From contig NZ_SSCL01000002.1 in the NCBI RefSeq assembly GCF_005876955.1, forward strand, positions 1 through 64,000: a stretch of DNA of 64,000 nucleotides, read 5' to 3'. This document shows positions 26,271 to 35,094 of the stretch, one piece after another. This DNA comes from Sinomonas gamaensis. Its GTDB lineage: Bacteria; Actinomycetota; Actinomycetes; Actinomycetales; Micrococcaceae. Every line of letters begins with the position of its first letter. Position 1 is the first letter of the stretch. Both the position numbers and the translations under genes were made by a program. The notes below the pieces were generated by a model that saw nothing but the letters and a program-made list of their open reading frames with translations, was not told the DNA's origin and did no database searches.

Positions 26271-26365
26271 GGTGGCGTCCGGGTTCTGGTGGGCCCCCCG
26301 GTCTTCAAAACCGGTGAGGCCGAGCATCTCGGCCTGGCGGGTTCGATTCCCGTCCGCCACCGCCA
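26271..26365 (+). tRNA. selC: tRNA-Sec (anticodon TCA)
   Basis: 95 nt including encoded CCA. The anticodon stem ccggt/accgg holds a CT-TCA-AA loop (TCA at 26305-26307). There is a long variable arm with stem aggccgag/ctcggcct, a T arm cggg-ttcgatt-cccg, an acceptor stem ggtggcg/cgccacc and a G discriminator before CCA. The long variable arm plus TCA anticodon is diagnostic for selenocysteine tRNA. It sits between divergent selD and selA. Confidence 0.95.
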
Positions 26366-26402
26366 ACTGCCCTCGGGCAATCCCCCGGAACGAGGAGGGG
26401 CT

Positions 26403-27734
26403 GTGGACCAGGTCGATCCTCGCCGCCTGATTCCCCGCACGAACGACCTGCTGGCGCTGCCGGAAGTCCGCGCGGCCCGGGAACGGCTGAACGAGAGGGT
26501 CATCCGCGGACTTGTCCGGAAGGTCCAGGAGCAGGCGCGGCGCGGCGTGCTCGCGCCCGGCCAGGTGGAACCAGCCCTGCTGGCAGCCCTTGCTGCGCGC
26601 AGGGCGACGACCCTGCGCCCGGTGCTGAACGCAACTGGGGTAATCGTCCATACCAACCTCGGCCGCGCCCCTCTTTCTGCTAGTGCGGTCGAAGCTCTTG
26701 TGGCAGCCAGCGGCTACGTCGACGTGGAGCTGGACCTGGCAGACGGCACCCGCTCCCGCCGCGGCGAGGGCGCCCGTGCCGCGCTGCTCGCTGCCTGTCC
26801 CGCCGCCGAAGACGCCCTGATCGTCAACAACGGGGCCGCGGCCCTGGTGCTGGCCACCACAGCCCTGGCCGCCGGCCGGGAGGTGGTGGTGAGCCGCGGG
26901 GAGCTCGTGGAGATCGGGGCCGGCTTCCGGCTGCCCGACCTGATCGAGTCGACGGGCGCAGCGCTGCACGAGGTGGGCACGACGAACAGGACGCATCTGA
27001 GCGACTACGCCAATGCTCTCGGGCCGGACACGGGCTGCGTGCTCAAGGTCCACCCGAGCAACTTCCGCGTGGACGGATTCACCTCCGCCGTGCCGCTGCA
27101 GGAACTGAGCTCGCTCACAGCGGCAAACGGGATACCTCTGGTCGCGGACCTCGGCAGCGGACTGCTGGCGCCCGACCCGCACCTGCCGCACGAACCCGAT
27201 GCCGCCTCCGCGCTGGACAGCGGGGCCGACGTCGTCATCGCCAGCGGCGACAAGCTGCTGGGCGGACCACAGGCAGGCTTGCTGCTGGGAGGCATGGAGA
27301 TCATCCAGCGATTGGCCGGCCACCCGTTGGCCCGTGCCGTGCGGGCGGACAAACTCGCCCTAGCCGCCCTCGAGGCGACCCTCGCGGGCGAAACGCCGCC
27401 GGTTGTCCAGGCCCTGCACGCCGATGTCGGTCAGCTCCGGCGCCGCACGGACAGGCTTGCCCGAGCTCTCGGAGCGCCTGTCGTGGCGCATGAAGGCAGG
27501 GTCGGCGGCGGTGGAGCGCCCGGTGTTCCCCTGCCGGGATGGGCGCTCCGGCTCCCTGAGCAGCTCGCGGCGCTCTTGCGCGCCGGAGACCCGGCGGTGC
27601 TGCCGCGCGTCCACGACGGCTCTTGCCTGATCGATCTGCGCTGCGTGCAAGAAGAGGACGATGACCGGATACTCGATGCGGTACAGCAGGCGCTGACGGC
27701 CCTCGAGGTCCGGGATGCGGGCAGGGCGGGCTGA
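26403..27734 (+). CDS. selA: L-seryl-tRNA(Sec) selenium transferase
   Basis: 443 residues from GTG 26403, 37 bp after the tRNA. A PLP-dependent fold-type I enzyme that converts Ser-tRNA(Sec) to Sec-tRNA(Sec) with selenophosphate. Visible are the N-terminal recognition segment (RLIPRTNDLLALPEVRAARE), the core motif TGVIVHTNLGRAPLS, the glycine-rich GTRSRRGEGAR and the PLP lysine in ASGDKLLGGPQAG. Full length. It is followed by selB after 3 bp, so the two form an operon, perhaps with the tRNA. Confidence 0.95.
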   Translation: MDQVDPRRLIPRTNDLLALPEVRAARERLNERVIRGLVRKVQEQARRGVLAPGQVEPALLAALAARRATTLRPVLNATGVIVHTNLGRAPLSASAVEALVAASGYVDVELDLADGTRSRRGEGARAALLAACPAAEDALIVNNGAAALVLATTALAAGREVVVSRGELVEIGAGFRLPDLIESTGAALHEVGTTNRTHLSDYANALGPDTGCVLKVHPSNFRVDGFTSAVPLQELSSLTAANGIPLVADLGSGLLAPDPHLPHEPDAASALDSGADVVIASGDKLLGGPQAGLLLGGMEIIQRLAGHPLARAVRADKLALAALEATLAGETPPVVQALHADVGQLRRRTDRLARALGAPVVAHEGRVGGGGAPGVPLPGWALRLPEQLAALLRAGDPAVLPRVHDGSCLIDLRCVQEEDDDRILDAVQQALTALEVRDAGRAG

Positions 27735-27737
27735 GCA

Positions 27738-29534
27738 ATGCAAGTCGTCGCCACCGCCGGGCATGTCGATTCCGGCAAGAGCACCCTGGTGCGCGCCCTC
27801 ACGGGCATGGAGCCGGACCGTTGGGAGGAAGAACGACGCCGCGGGCTGACGATCGACCTGGGCTACGCCTGGACCAGCCTGCCGTCCGGACAGGAAGTCG
27901 CCTTCGTGGACGTCCCCGGCCACGAGCGCTTCCTTGGCAACATGCTGGCCGGAATCGGACCCACGCCCGTGGTCTGCTTCGTCGTCGCGGCCGACGAGGG
28001 CTGGCAGGCGCAGTCAGGCGATCACCGCGACGCCGTCGCCGCCCTGGGCATCGAGTACGGCGTCGTGGTCCTCAGCCGCGCGGATCGGGCATCCGAACGG
28101 CGGGTCGACGACGTGCTCGCCCGCACGCGCCGGGAGCTCGCCGGCACTGGGCTGCAGAACGCGCCCGCAGTCGCCGTCTCGGCCGTCGACGGCACAGGCC
28201 TGGCCGAGCTGCGTGCAGCGCTCGACCGCGTCTTGGCCGATGTGCCTCCTCCCACCACCAGCGGGCGGGTCCGGCTGTGGGTGGATCGCTCATTCACCAT
28301 CACAGGCTCCGGAACCGTGGTGACCGGGACACTGGCAGCAGGAACCATCGACCAGGGTGACCGGCTGCAGCTTCTGGGCCACTCGGATTCCCGGCCCGTC
28401 GTGGTCCGCGGCCTGGAAAGCCGCGACACCTCCTACGCCTCAGTGGGGCCGGTCAGCCGAGTGGCGTTGAACCTGCGTGACGTCTCCGCCGCGGACATCC
28501 GCCGCGGAGACGCCCTCGTCACCCCCGACGCGTGGCCCACCACGGCCGTCCTGGGCATCCGCCGCACCACTGGAGCGGCCTATACGGATGTGCCGGAGCA
28601 ACTCATGGTGCACGCTGGCACCGCCTCCGTGCCAGCGCGGCTCCGGCCCTTCGGCCCAGACCATGCCCGGCTCGTCCTGGAGAGGCAACTGCCGCTCGTC
28701 CTCGGAGACCGTCTCGTGCTCCGCGACCCGGGGAGCCGATCGGTCCTCGGCGGGGCACGCGTCCTCGATGCCGATCCGCCACCGCTGCGGCGCCGCGGCG
28801 ACAGCGCGCGCTGGGCGGAGCGGCTTTCACGGATGGATCCCGCCGGAGACCTCCTGGGCGAAGTCGCAGCCCGCGGAGCCGTGCAGGAGCACCATCTCCG
28901 CCGCCTAGGGCTGCTCTCCGAGCACGACGCGGACCCGCCCCCCGGCGTCAAGGCCTTCAGCGATTGGTGGGTGCACGCGCCCGTCTTCGAGGCCTGGCAG
29001 CATCGGCTGCGCACCGAACTTGAGGCGCTTCACGAGCGCGACCCTTTGTCCCCGGGTCTTTCCATGGGTGCTGCCAGCGACCTGCTTGACCTGCCTGACA
29101 AGAGGCTGCTATCCCACCTCATCCGCGATGCCGGTCTGGAACAGGAGAACGGCCACATCCGGATCCCCGGCATTGAGGATAACCTCGGTCCCGCCGAGTC
29201 CGCAGTCGCAGAGTTGGAGCGCAGGCTCACAGCACACGCCTTCCACGCCCCAGAAGCCGACGAGCTGGCCGCGCTTGGCCTGGGGGCCCGGGACCTGGCC
29301 GCCGCTGAACGCACAGGACGCCTACTCCGGCTCCGCGACGGGGTGGTGCTGCTCCCCACGGCACCGGCCCTTGCAATGCGCGCCCTCGCCCGCCTGGAGC
29401 AGCCCTTCACCACCAGCCAAGCACGTCAGGCCCTCGGCACAACGCGACGGATCGCAGTCCCACTGCTGGAATATCTCGATTCCCGCGGCTGGACCCAGCG
29501 CCTCGACGCCGGCCACCGCACCGTGGTGCGCTGA
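27738..29534 (+). CDS. selB: Selenocysteine-specific elongation factor SelB
   Basis: 598 residues. An EF-Tu-like GTPase: G1 AGHVDSGKST, switch region RRGLTIDLGYAW, G3 DVPGHERFLGNML. G4 is the atypical SRAD rather than NKxD/TKAD. Domains II-III follow (WVDRSFTITGSGTVVTGTLAAG), then C-terminal winged helices (about 400-598; ending RIAVPLLEYLDSRGWTQRL) that bind the SECIS hairpin. It brings Sec-tRNA to the ribosome at the UGA in fdhA. Start ATG three bases after selA. Only one selenoprotein gene is visible in this window. Confidence 0.95.
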   Translation: MQVVATAGHVDSGKSTLVRALTGMEPDRWEEERRRGLTIDLGYAWTSLPSGQEVAFVDVPGHERFLGNMLAGIGPTPVVCFVVAADEGWQAQSGDHRDAVAALGIEYGVVVLSRADRASERRVDDVLARTRRELAGTGLQNAPAVAVSAVDGTGLAELRAALDRVLADVPPPTTSGRVRLWVDRSFTITGSGTVVTGTLAAGTIDQGDRLQLLGHSDSRPVVVRGLESRDTSYASVGPVSRVALNLRDVSAADIRRGDALVTPDAWPTTAVLGIRRTTGAAYTDVPEQLMVHAGTASVPARLRPFGPDHARLVLERQLPLVLGDRLVLRDPGSRSVLGGARVLDADPPPLRRRGDSARWAERLSRMDPAGDLLGEVAARGAVQEHHLRRLGLLSEHDADPPPGVKAFSDWWVHAPVFEAWQHRLRTELEALHERDPLSPGLSMGAASDLLDLPDKRLLSHLIRDAGLEQENGHIRIPGIEDNLGPAESAVAELERRLTAHAFHAPEADELAALGLGARDLAAAERTGRLLRLRDGVVLLPTAPALAMRALARLEQPFTTSQARQALGTTRRIAVPLLEYLDSRGWTQRLDAGHRTVVR

Positions 29535-29556
29535 CCCGGGGTCCTGACGCGGCAGC

Positions 29557-29847
29557 ATGGCGGTCCAGCTGGGCAACAGTGTAGGGATCGTGATCGGCAG
29601 GGTCGTGGTCTGCCTCGCCGTCGGCTCGCTGAGCTGGTACGCGCTGACCAAGCTCTCGCCGCCGCGCTGGGTCAGGCTGGTCGCGCTGGCCCTGGCCGGG
29701 GTCATCCCGCTGATCCCGCCCACAACTCTGGCGCCCGGCCTGTACGTCCTCCTGACCAGTGTCGGACTCCTGGGAACCGTCTCGGGCCCGGTCATCGTCT
29801 ACGGCCTATTCAACCTGCCGTTCGCGGTGCTGCTGATGAGCTTGTAG
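29557..29847 (+). CDS. Small multi-pass membrane protein
   Basis: 96 residues with three hydrophobic segments (SVGIVIGRVVVCLAVGSLSW; LVALALAGVIPLIPPTTLAP; VGLLGTVSGPVIVYGLFNLP). Not recognised. It begins 22 bp after selB on the same strand and could be co-transcribed, though nothing connects it to selenium metabolism. Its last 96 bp belong to a perfect 108-bp tandem duplication whose second copy lies downstream of the stop, so the protein itself is unaffected. Confidence 0.6.
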   Translation: MAVQLGNSVGIVIGRVVVCLAVGSLSWYALTKLSPPRWVRLVALALAGVIPLIPPTTLAPGLYVLLTSVGLLGTVSGPVIVYGLFNLPFAVLLMSL

Positions 29848-29967
29848 TTCTCGGCCCGGCTGACCAGTGTCGGACTCCTGGGAACCGTCTCGGGCCCGGT
29901 CATCGTCTACGGCCTATTCAACCTGCCGTTCGCGGTGCTGCTGATGAGCTTGTAGTTCTCGGCCCGG
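29752..29967. repeat. Perfect 108-bp tandem duplication
   Basis: 29752-29859 is repeated without change at 29860-29967; the match extends one further base. It copies the 3-prime end and stop codon of the membrane protein gene plus 12 bp. Complete identity means it is very recent, or an assembly artefact. The following 220 bp (29968-30190) show no supported gene. Confidence 0.92.
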
Positions 29968-30190
29968 CCGGATGAATTGCGCGAGGCCGCTCTCGTGGAC
30001 GGCGCACATGAGATGCGCATCTTTCTGGCCTGTGATGCTGCCCTTGGTGCGCCCGGCCTGGCCGCGACCGGGGTCTTCATCGTCGGGATGGCCTCGGCGG
30101 GCCGCCGCTGGGAGGCAGGCAGGAGGCGATCTGCCGCATCATCGAGTGCCCGTGGGACCGGACGGGCCGCGGCTGGACTCCCGATGCCGG

Positions 30191-30577
30191 TCAGAGGTAG
30201 CTGCAGACCTCGCCGGGGTCGCAGCCTTCCGGCCCGGAGGCGGCGGCCTCGAGCTGGGCGGCGAGGCTGTTCCGGAGGGCCTGGAGCTCTGAGATGCGGG
30301 CGTCGACCGCCTCGAGCTGGTCGACGAGCCGATCGCGGACATGCGAGCAGGGGCGGGTCCCGGCATCGTGCACTGCTAGGAGAGCTGCGGCCTGCTCCAG
30401 GCTCAGGCCCGCGGCGCGGGAGCGGCGGATGAACGCCGCCCGCTGGACTATCTCGTCGGGGTAGTCGCGGTAGCCGGACGGGGTCCGGCCGATCCCGGGC
30501 AGGAGCCCAATCTCCTCGTAGAAGCGCAGGGTCTTGGCGGTCGTGCCCGCGGCGGCCGCTGCCTCGGAGATGCGCAT
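30191..30577 (-). CDS. merR: MerR-family heavy-metal regulator
   Basis: 128 residues from ATG 30577 (MRISEAAAAAG) with ribosome binding site gggagc upstream. The N-terminal winged helix is typical (AGTTAKTLRFYEEIGLLPG, SGYRDYPDEIVQRAAFIRR), followed by the dimerisation helix. Metal-site cysteines are RPCSHVRD near residue 78 and GCDPGEVCSYL at the C-terminus. The three-Cys layout and the merA fragment next door favour a mercury sensor, but other soft metals are possible. It is divergent from the merA remnant, with only 32 bp between them. Confidence 0.8.
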   Translation of the reverse strand: MRISEAAAAAGTTAKTLRFYEEIGLLPGIGRTPSGYRDYPDEIVQRAAFIRRSRAAGLSLEQAAALLAVHDAGTRPCSHVRDRLVDQLEAVDARISELQALRNSLAAQLEAAASGPEGCDPGEVCSYL

Positions 30578-30609
30578 CGTGTGCTCCCTTCCCTCCGGAT
30601 CCGTTCCCG

Positions 30610-31299
30610 ATGGTCTCAACCGAGACCGTCGTCACGGCCGACCTCGGCGGCGCGGCGGACGAGTACCGGGCGGAACGTGTCCTGATGGCCACCGGCCGCC
30701 GCCCCATGACCGCTGGGCTGGGGCTGGCCGGAGTCGGGGTCGCCTTCGGGCCCGGCGGGGAGGTCCTTGTCGATGCCGGGCTGCGGAGCGCGAACCCGCG
30801 CATCTGGGCGGCAGGGGATGTGACCGGGCACCGGGAGTTCGTCAACGTCGCCGCCGCCCAGGGCGCCCTCGCCGTGGAGAACGCCTTCGCCGCAGCCGAT
30901 CTGGAGGTGGACTACTCCCGGCGCCCGAGGGTGGCGTTCACCAGCCCCGCCGTCGGGGCGGTGGGGCTGACCGACCGGCAGGCCAATGGCGAGGGCCAGG
31001 TCTGCGAGTGCCGGGTGCTGCCGCTGGAGTTCGTGCCGAGGGCGCTGCTGAACCGGGACACCCGGGGGTTCATCAAGATCGTCGCCGAGGGGGGCACCGG
31101 GCGGATCCTGGGCATCACCGCGGTCGCCCACGACGCCGGGGAGATCGCCGCGGCCGGGGTGCACCTGATCGGCTCCGGCACCACGGTCCAGGAGCTCGCC
31201 TCCCGATGGACACCGTACCTGACGATGGCCGAGGGGCTGAAGATCGCGGCGCAGTCCTACACCGCGGACGTTTCCCGCCTCTCCTGCTGTGCGGTATGA
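30610..31299 (+). pseudogene. merA: Mercuric reductase lacking its N-terminal half
   Basis: 229 residues: the end of the NAD(P) domain (YRAERVLMATGRRPMT), the FAD-binding AAGDVTGHREFVNVAAAQG, and the complete dimerisation domain ending in PYLTMAEGLKIAAQS and the C-terminal vicinal cysteines LSCCAV. The FAD Rossmann motif and redox-active GTCVNVGC site of MerA, about 240 residues, are absent, so Hg(II) reduction is not possible. The break falls just upstream of ATG 30610 beside merR. A deletion apparently fused the divergent regulator to the middle of merA. Confidence 0.85.
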
Positions 31300-31475
31300 A
31301 CCGCTCTCGCCGGAGGCACCGGTGCGCGCGGGTTCTGTGTGCGCTCGCACACACAACACGCCCCAGCCGGGCGTAGTGTGAGAGACCGCCCGAGAGGGCA
31401 TCGAGAAGAAGAGGCTCGGCCGCCGCCCGCAGAACCCGACGGGCCCGCGCAAGCAAACGAAGAAGGAGCCGCACC

Positions 31476-32024
31476 ATGCCCCGCATCCCCGTCCACACCC
31501 TCGACACCGTCCCGGAGGCTTCCCGCCTGCACGCCGAGCGCCTGGAGAAGCGGATGGGCCGGTTCATGAACATCCACGCCGGGATGGCCCACTCCCCGGT
31601 GGTGATCGCCGCCTACCAGGGCATGCAGAAGGCCATCGCCGAGCACGGGACCTTCGACGCCGCCACCCGGGAGGCGATCGCCTTGGCCGTGGGCAACCAG
31701 AACGGCTGCGACTACTGCCAGGGCGCCCACACCGTCTCCGCGCGGAAGGCAGGTCTCGCCGACGACCAGATCGTGGCCATCCGTGCAGGGGAGGTCCGCT
31801 TCGACGCCCGGCTCGCGGCCCTGACCGAGGTCGCCCGCGCCGCCGCCGCCGACACCGGCAACGTCCCCGAGCCCCTCTGGCAGGCCGCGCTGGATGCCGG
31901 GTGGACCGACACCGAGCTCGCCGAGGCATTCGCGCACATCGCCGTCAACCTGTTCACGAACTACTTCAATCACTACGCCCACACCGAGCTCGACGTCCCC
32001 GCCGCCGAGCCCCTCACCGCTTGA
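31476..32024 (+). CDS. AhpD-like carboxymuconolactone decarboxylase-family protein
   Basis: 182 residues, all helical. The redox motif NGCDYCQGAHTVSARKAGL carries the CxxC and downstream His of alkylhydroperoxidase D-type proteins, and the second half has helices of the CMD fold (FAHIAVNLFTNYFNHY). Proteins of this class reduce peroxides or act on small organic substrates. A ribosome binding site (gaaggag) precedes ATG 31476. It is 39 bp upstream of a haloacid dehalogenase-like gene, likely the same transcript. Confidence 0.85.
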   Translation: MPRIPVHTLDTVPEASRLHAERLEKRMGRFMNIHAGMAHSPVVIAAYQGMQKAIAEHGTFDAATREAIALAVGNQNGCDYCQGAHTVSARKAGLADDQIVAIRAGEVRFDARLAALTEVARAAAADTGNVPEPLWQAALDAGWTDTELAEAFAHIAVNLFTNYFNHYAHTELDVPAAEPLTA

Positions 32025-32063
32025 CACATACCCCGACTGCAAGAGAAGAGGAAGGAACGAAAC

Positions 32064-32741
32064 ATGGCCGCGGCACCGCAGGTGATCGTCTTCGACGTCA
32101 ACGAGACCCTCTCCGACATGACCTCGATGGCCAGCAGATTCGCCGAGGCCGGGGCCCCGGAGCCTTTGGCGAAGCTGTGGTTCGCGACTCTGCTGCGGGA
32201 GGGCTTCGCCCTCGCCGCGGCCGGGGACGCGGCCCCGTTCGGCGAGATCGGCGCCGAAGTCCTCACCGGGCTCCTGGAGGGCGCGGGCGTCCCCGACCCT
32301 GCGGGCACGGCCCGGCGCCTCGCCGCGTCCGTCGCGGACCTCCCCCTGCACCCGGACGTGCCGGAGGGGATCTGCGCCCTGCGGGCGGCCGGGCACCGGC
32401 TCGTGACGCTCACCAACGGCTCCGCCCAGGTCGCCCAGAAGCTCTTCGGCGCGGCCGGGCTCCGGGACGAGTTCGAGGCTCTGCTCTCCGTCGAGGACGC
32501 CCCCGCCTGGAAGCCGCACCCCTCCTCCTACCAGTACGCCGCCCAGCAGTGCGGGACCAGAGTGGAGGACGTGATGCTGGTTGCGGTGCATCCTTGGGAC
32601 ATCCACGGCGCCGCCCGCGCGGGCCTGCGCACAGCGTGGGTCAACCGCACCGGCGGCACATACCCGTCGTACCTGGCCCGCCCCGAGCTGACCCTGGCCT
32701 CCCTGACGCACCTCAACGCCGAACTGTCCCCCAGCGCCTGA
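32064..32741 (+). CDS. HAD-superfamily hydrolase, haloacid dehalogenase type II
   Basis: 225 residues. Motif I is VFDVNETLSD with nucleophile Asp near residue 10, motif II is LVTLTNGSAQV, and the motif III lysine is in AWKPHPSSY. Motif IV is VAVHPWDIHGAARAGL, where most relatives have (A/S)xHxWD. The DVNET signature is that of the L-2-haloacid dehalogenase group, acting on 2-halo acids or related phosphates. It follows the AhpD-like gene with ribosome binding site gaggaagg. Confidence 0.85.
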   Translation: MAAAPQVIVFDVNETLSDMTSMASRFAEAGAPEPLAKLWFATLLREGFALAAAGDAAPFGEIGAEVLTGLLEGAGVPDPAGTARRLAASVADLPLHPDVPEGICALRAAGHRLVTLTNGSAQVAQKLFGAAGLRDEFEALLSVEDAPAWKPHPSSYQYAAQQCGTRVEDVMLVAVHPWDIHGAARAGLRTAWVNRTGGTYPSYLARPELTLASLTHLNAELSPSA

Positions 32742-32778
32742 CGAGGGCGTCCGTTCGAGCCGACCCCAAAGGGCCGGG

Positions 32779-33063
32779 TCATACCGCACTGGGCCCTGGG
32801 CCGGAGGGAGGAGAAATGCGCACTGGGCAGGCCTGCGCCATCCACCAGCAGGACCAGGGGACCCCGGGCTGCAGCAGGGACCGCCGCAGCGGTGGGCTTC
32901 GCGCTCCGCGAACTCTGCCGGGCCTTGCAGGGTGATCGCGCAGCAGGCGGTAGCAGACCTCGGTATGGATACCGGCCAGGCGTGCGGACCTATTGATCTC
33001 CTCGCCGGCCTTGATCGCGGCCAGAAGCCGCACCGCTGCAGGCGAGGACAAGGACAGATACAT
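32779..33063 (-). pseudogene. Possible transposase N-terminus (HTH fragment)
   Basis: The first 42 residues (MYLSLSSPAAVRLLAAIKAG, then EEINRSARLAGIHTEVCYRLLRD) look like an N-terminal helix-turn-helix of a transposase. After that the frame turns into Pro/Arg-rich sequence without homology. A ribosome binding site (ggaagg) precedes ATG 33063. The family cannot be named with confidence and no catalytic domain is present, so this is probably the leftover 5-prime end of an insertion sequence. Confidence 0.4.
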
Positions 33064-33589
33064 TCGACGGACACCTTCCGGGAGGTGTTGCGTCGATCAA
33101 CTGAATCTTGCGGGCCCCAAATCATACGGTCCTCAGGGAAGTCCCACGAGTGCGCGTGGTCCCCTGGCAGCCAAGAGCCCTGAGGACGGAGCGGGCGGGC
33201 CGAGGACCACCCGGTTGGCAAAAGAACCAAGTCGCCTGAAAATCGACAGGGATGAGGAGAATACTTCGTCAAGCTGGCGAGCTCACATTGGCCTCCTGCA
33301 TCTCGGCGGCACCTTTCAGGCGGTCCAAACCGAGTCGCTACGACTACCCTCAACGAGGATGTGCCACGCGGCGCACGGTCACCACCGCGCGCGGCGACCT
33401 CCTGTGCAGGCTGAACCGGTACCCGACCTCGTTCTAGGTCCACAACGACGGTGAGCGCCTGTTGAACGGTATCGTTGACCGGCGCAGTGCTGGAGGTGCG
33501 CTTGGCGAGGACGCAAGGCTCTCGTTTCGTGGTGGCTTGATGCTGCGAGCTGAAGCACCGAGAGGGGCGAGGCGCCGGGACTCCCCGCG
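33064..33589. other. No supported gene
   Basis: About 525 bp. Inspection of both strands shows only short or shadow-like frames. A long minus-strand open frame that covers this stretch (31257-34883) is antisense to several real genes and is not itself a gene. Confidence 0.5.
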
Positions 33590-34995
33590 CTATCCCATGG
33601 CTGCCGCGGCGATCAATCGGTGAAGGTTCGCCGGAGCGGCCGATGCTGCCTGCCCGTACCTGTGGAGCAGGGCGGTCCTGGCTTCGTCTGTCGGGCTGAC
33701 CTTCCGGGCCATGGCGGAGAAGCTGTCGAGCCTGGAGTGGACGAGCCATTCCCTCAGATCCGGGTTCTGCCTCCAGCGGGCCTGGGCTGTCAGGTTGAAT
33801 AGCATCGCTCCGAGCCAGTCTCGCGGCCGGTCGGTCATTGGGAACGGGGTGCAGAGTTCGTTCTTCTCTGCCTGGTCGCCGACGGTCGCCTCGATGTGGG
33901 CGATGATGGCGCTGCTGAACACCGGCTGCAGCGGGCGCACCATCTGCGGGGTGATCTTCCGGCCGTCGAAGACAGGGACGGCCGCGCGCACGGGGACGCC
34001 CCGGGCCGAGCAGTCGATGTAGAGCCGGCCTGGGTCCGATTCCACGGTGCCGTGGTCCAGGACGATGCGGCTTGGTTCGAGGCGCTGGACCCGGCCCATG
34101 CGGACGACGTCGCGGATCTGCCGGAGGGCCTCCAGCTCCGCTTCGGAGACGGTCGCGCCATGGTACATGGTAGGGATCACACCGGGGTCCAGCCGCAGGA
34201 GCTGCCCTGCCGCCTCGAGGCGGGCGAAGAGCTCCTCCACGGTGGCTGCGGTGGCTGCGATCTCGGCCTGGACGGCGAACGCGGTGAAGGTCTGCTCGAA
34301 GAACTCCTCGGCAGGCTGCAGCTTGGCCCGGTTCTGCAGCCACGGATCGCGTGGCACGATCCAGCTGATCAGGTCGGGGGAGACCCCGTTCTCCAGCAGC
34401 CAGAGGCAGGCGTCGATGCCGGTCTTGCCGGCCCCGATCACCACGTACCCGCTCGGCGGCCGCGCCTGCCGGGTGAGCCGGTTGGGCGGAATGCAGTGCA
34501 CGCCGCCGGCCACCTCGTACTTCGGCGGGTGGGTCGAGGGGACCTCCGTGCGGAGGTAGGAGGCGTCGACGACCTTCTTCCGGACGCGCAGCTCGAGCGT
34601 GCCGCCGTGGAGCAGGGACATCAGGCGGTGCGTCTGGTCGTAGTCGCCCTGGTAGTCGGTCAGGGGATGGTAGCGGACCCGTCCCGTGGCGGTGAACTCG
34701 CGCATCAGCTGCTCGTAGTAGGACAGGATGGTGGCGCTGCTGGCACGGCTGCATAGTCCACGGTTGAGGGGCGTGGTGTCGCGTTCGCCGTCGCTGAGGG
34801 CCCGCGAGTTGACCCCGTAGGTCGCCGACGGCTGATGCAGCCTGATGAAGGGTAGGCGTCATTCCAATGGCCGCCCGGGGCATGGCGACGATCGACGACC
34901 GCGATCGTGGACTCGGTCTCGTGGACCAGCACGTCGGCGAACGCCATCCCGACGGCTCCGCTTCCGACGATCAGGTAGTCTGCCTCAAGGCTCAT
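33590..34995 (-). pseudogene. FAD/NAD(P)-binding oxidoreductase with one frameshift
   Basis: The first frame from ATG 34995 carries the FAD Rossmann motif YLIVGSGAVGMAFADVLV and GGHWNDAYP. It leaves frame near 34853, where one C appears missing from the run that would give YPFIRLHQPSATYGV. The second frame runs to 33590 with a second dinucleotide-binding motif (YVVIGAGKTGIDACLWLLE) and a long C-terminal domain. The two Rossmann motifs suggest a flavin monooxygenase or NAD(P)-dependent flavoprotein of unknown substrate. A 371-residue protein from ATG 34705 would lack the FAD site. Confidence 0.75.
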
Positions 34996-35094
34996 GTGTA
35001 CCTCCCGACCTCAGCGGAGGCCAAGGGGCGCCGCGATTTCATAGTTGCCCGGCGCGCCGCGCAGATTCTGGTTCCGACATCGGCACTGTCCCGC

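Noticed and set aside
31257-34883. A 1208-codon minus-strand open frame
   Set aside because: It is antisense to or out of frame with merA, the AhpD-like gene, the dehalogenase gene and the FAD oxidoreductase, and shows Arg/Pro-rich shadow composition.
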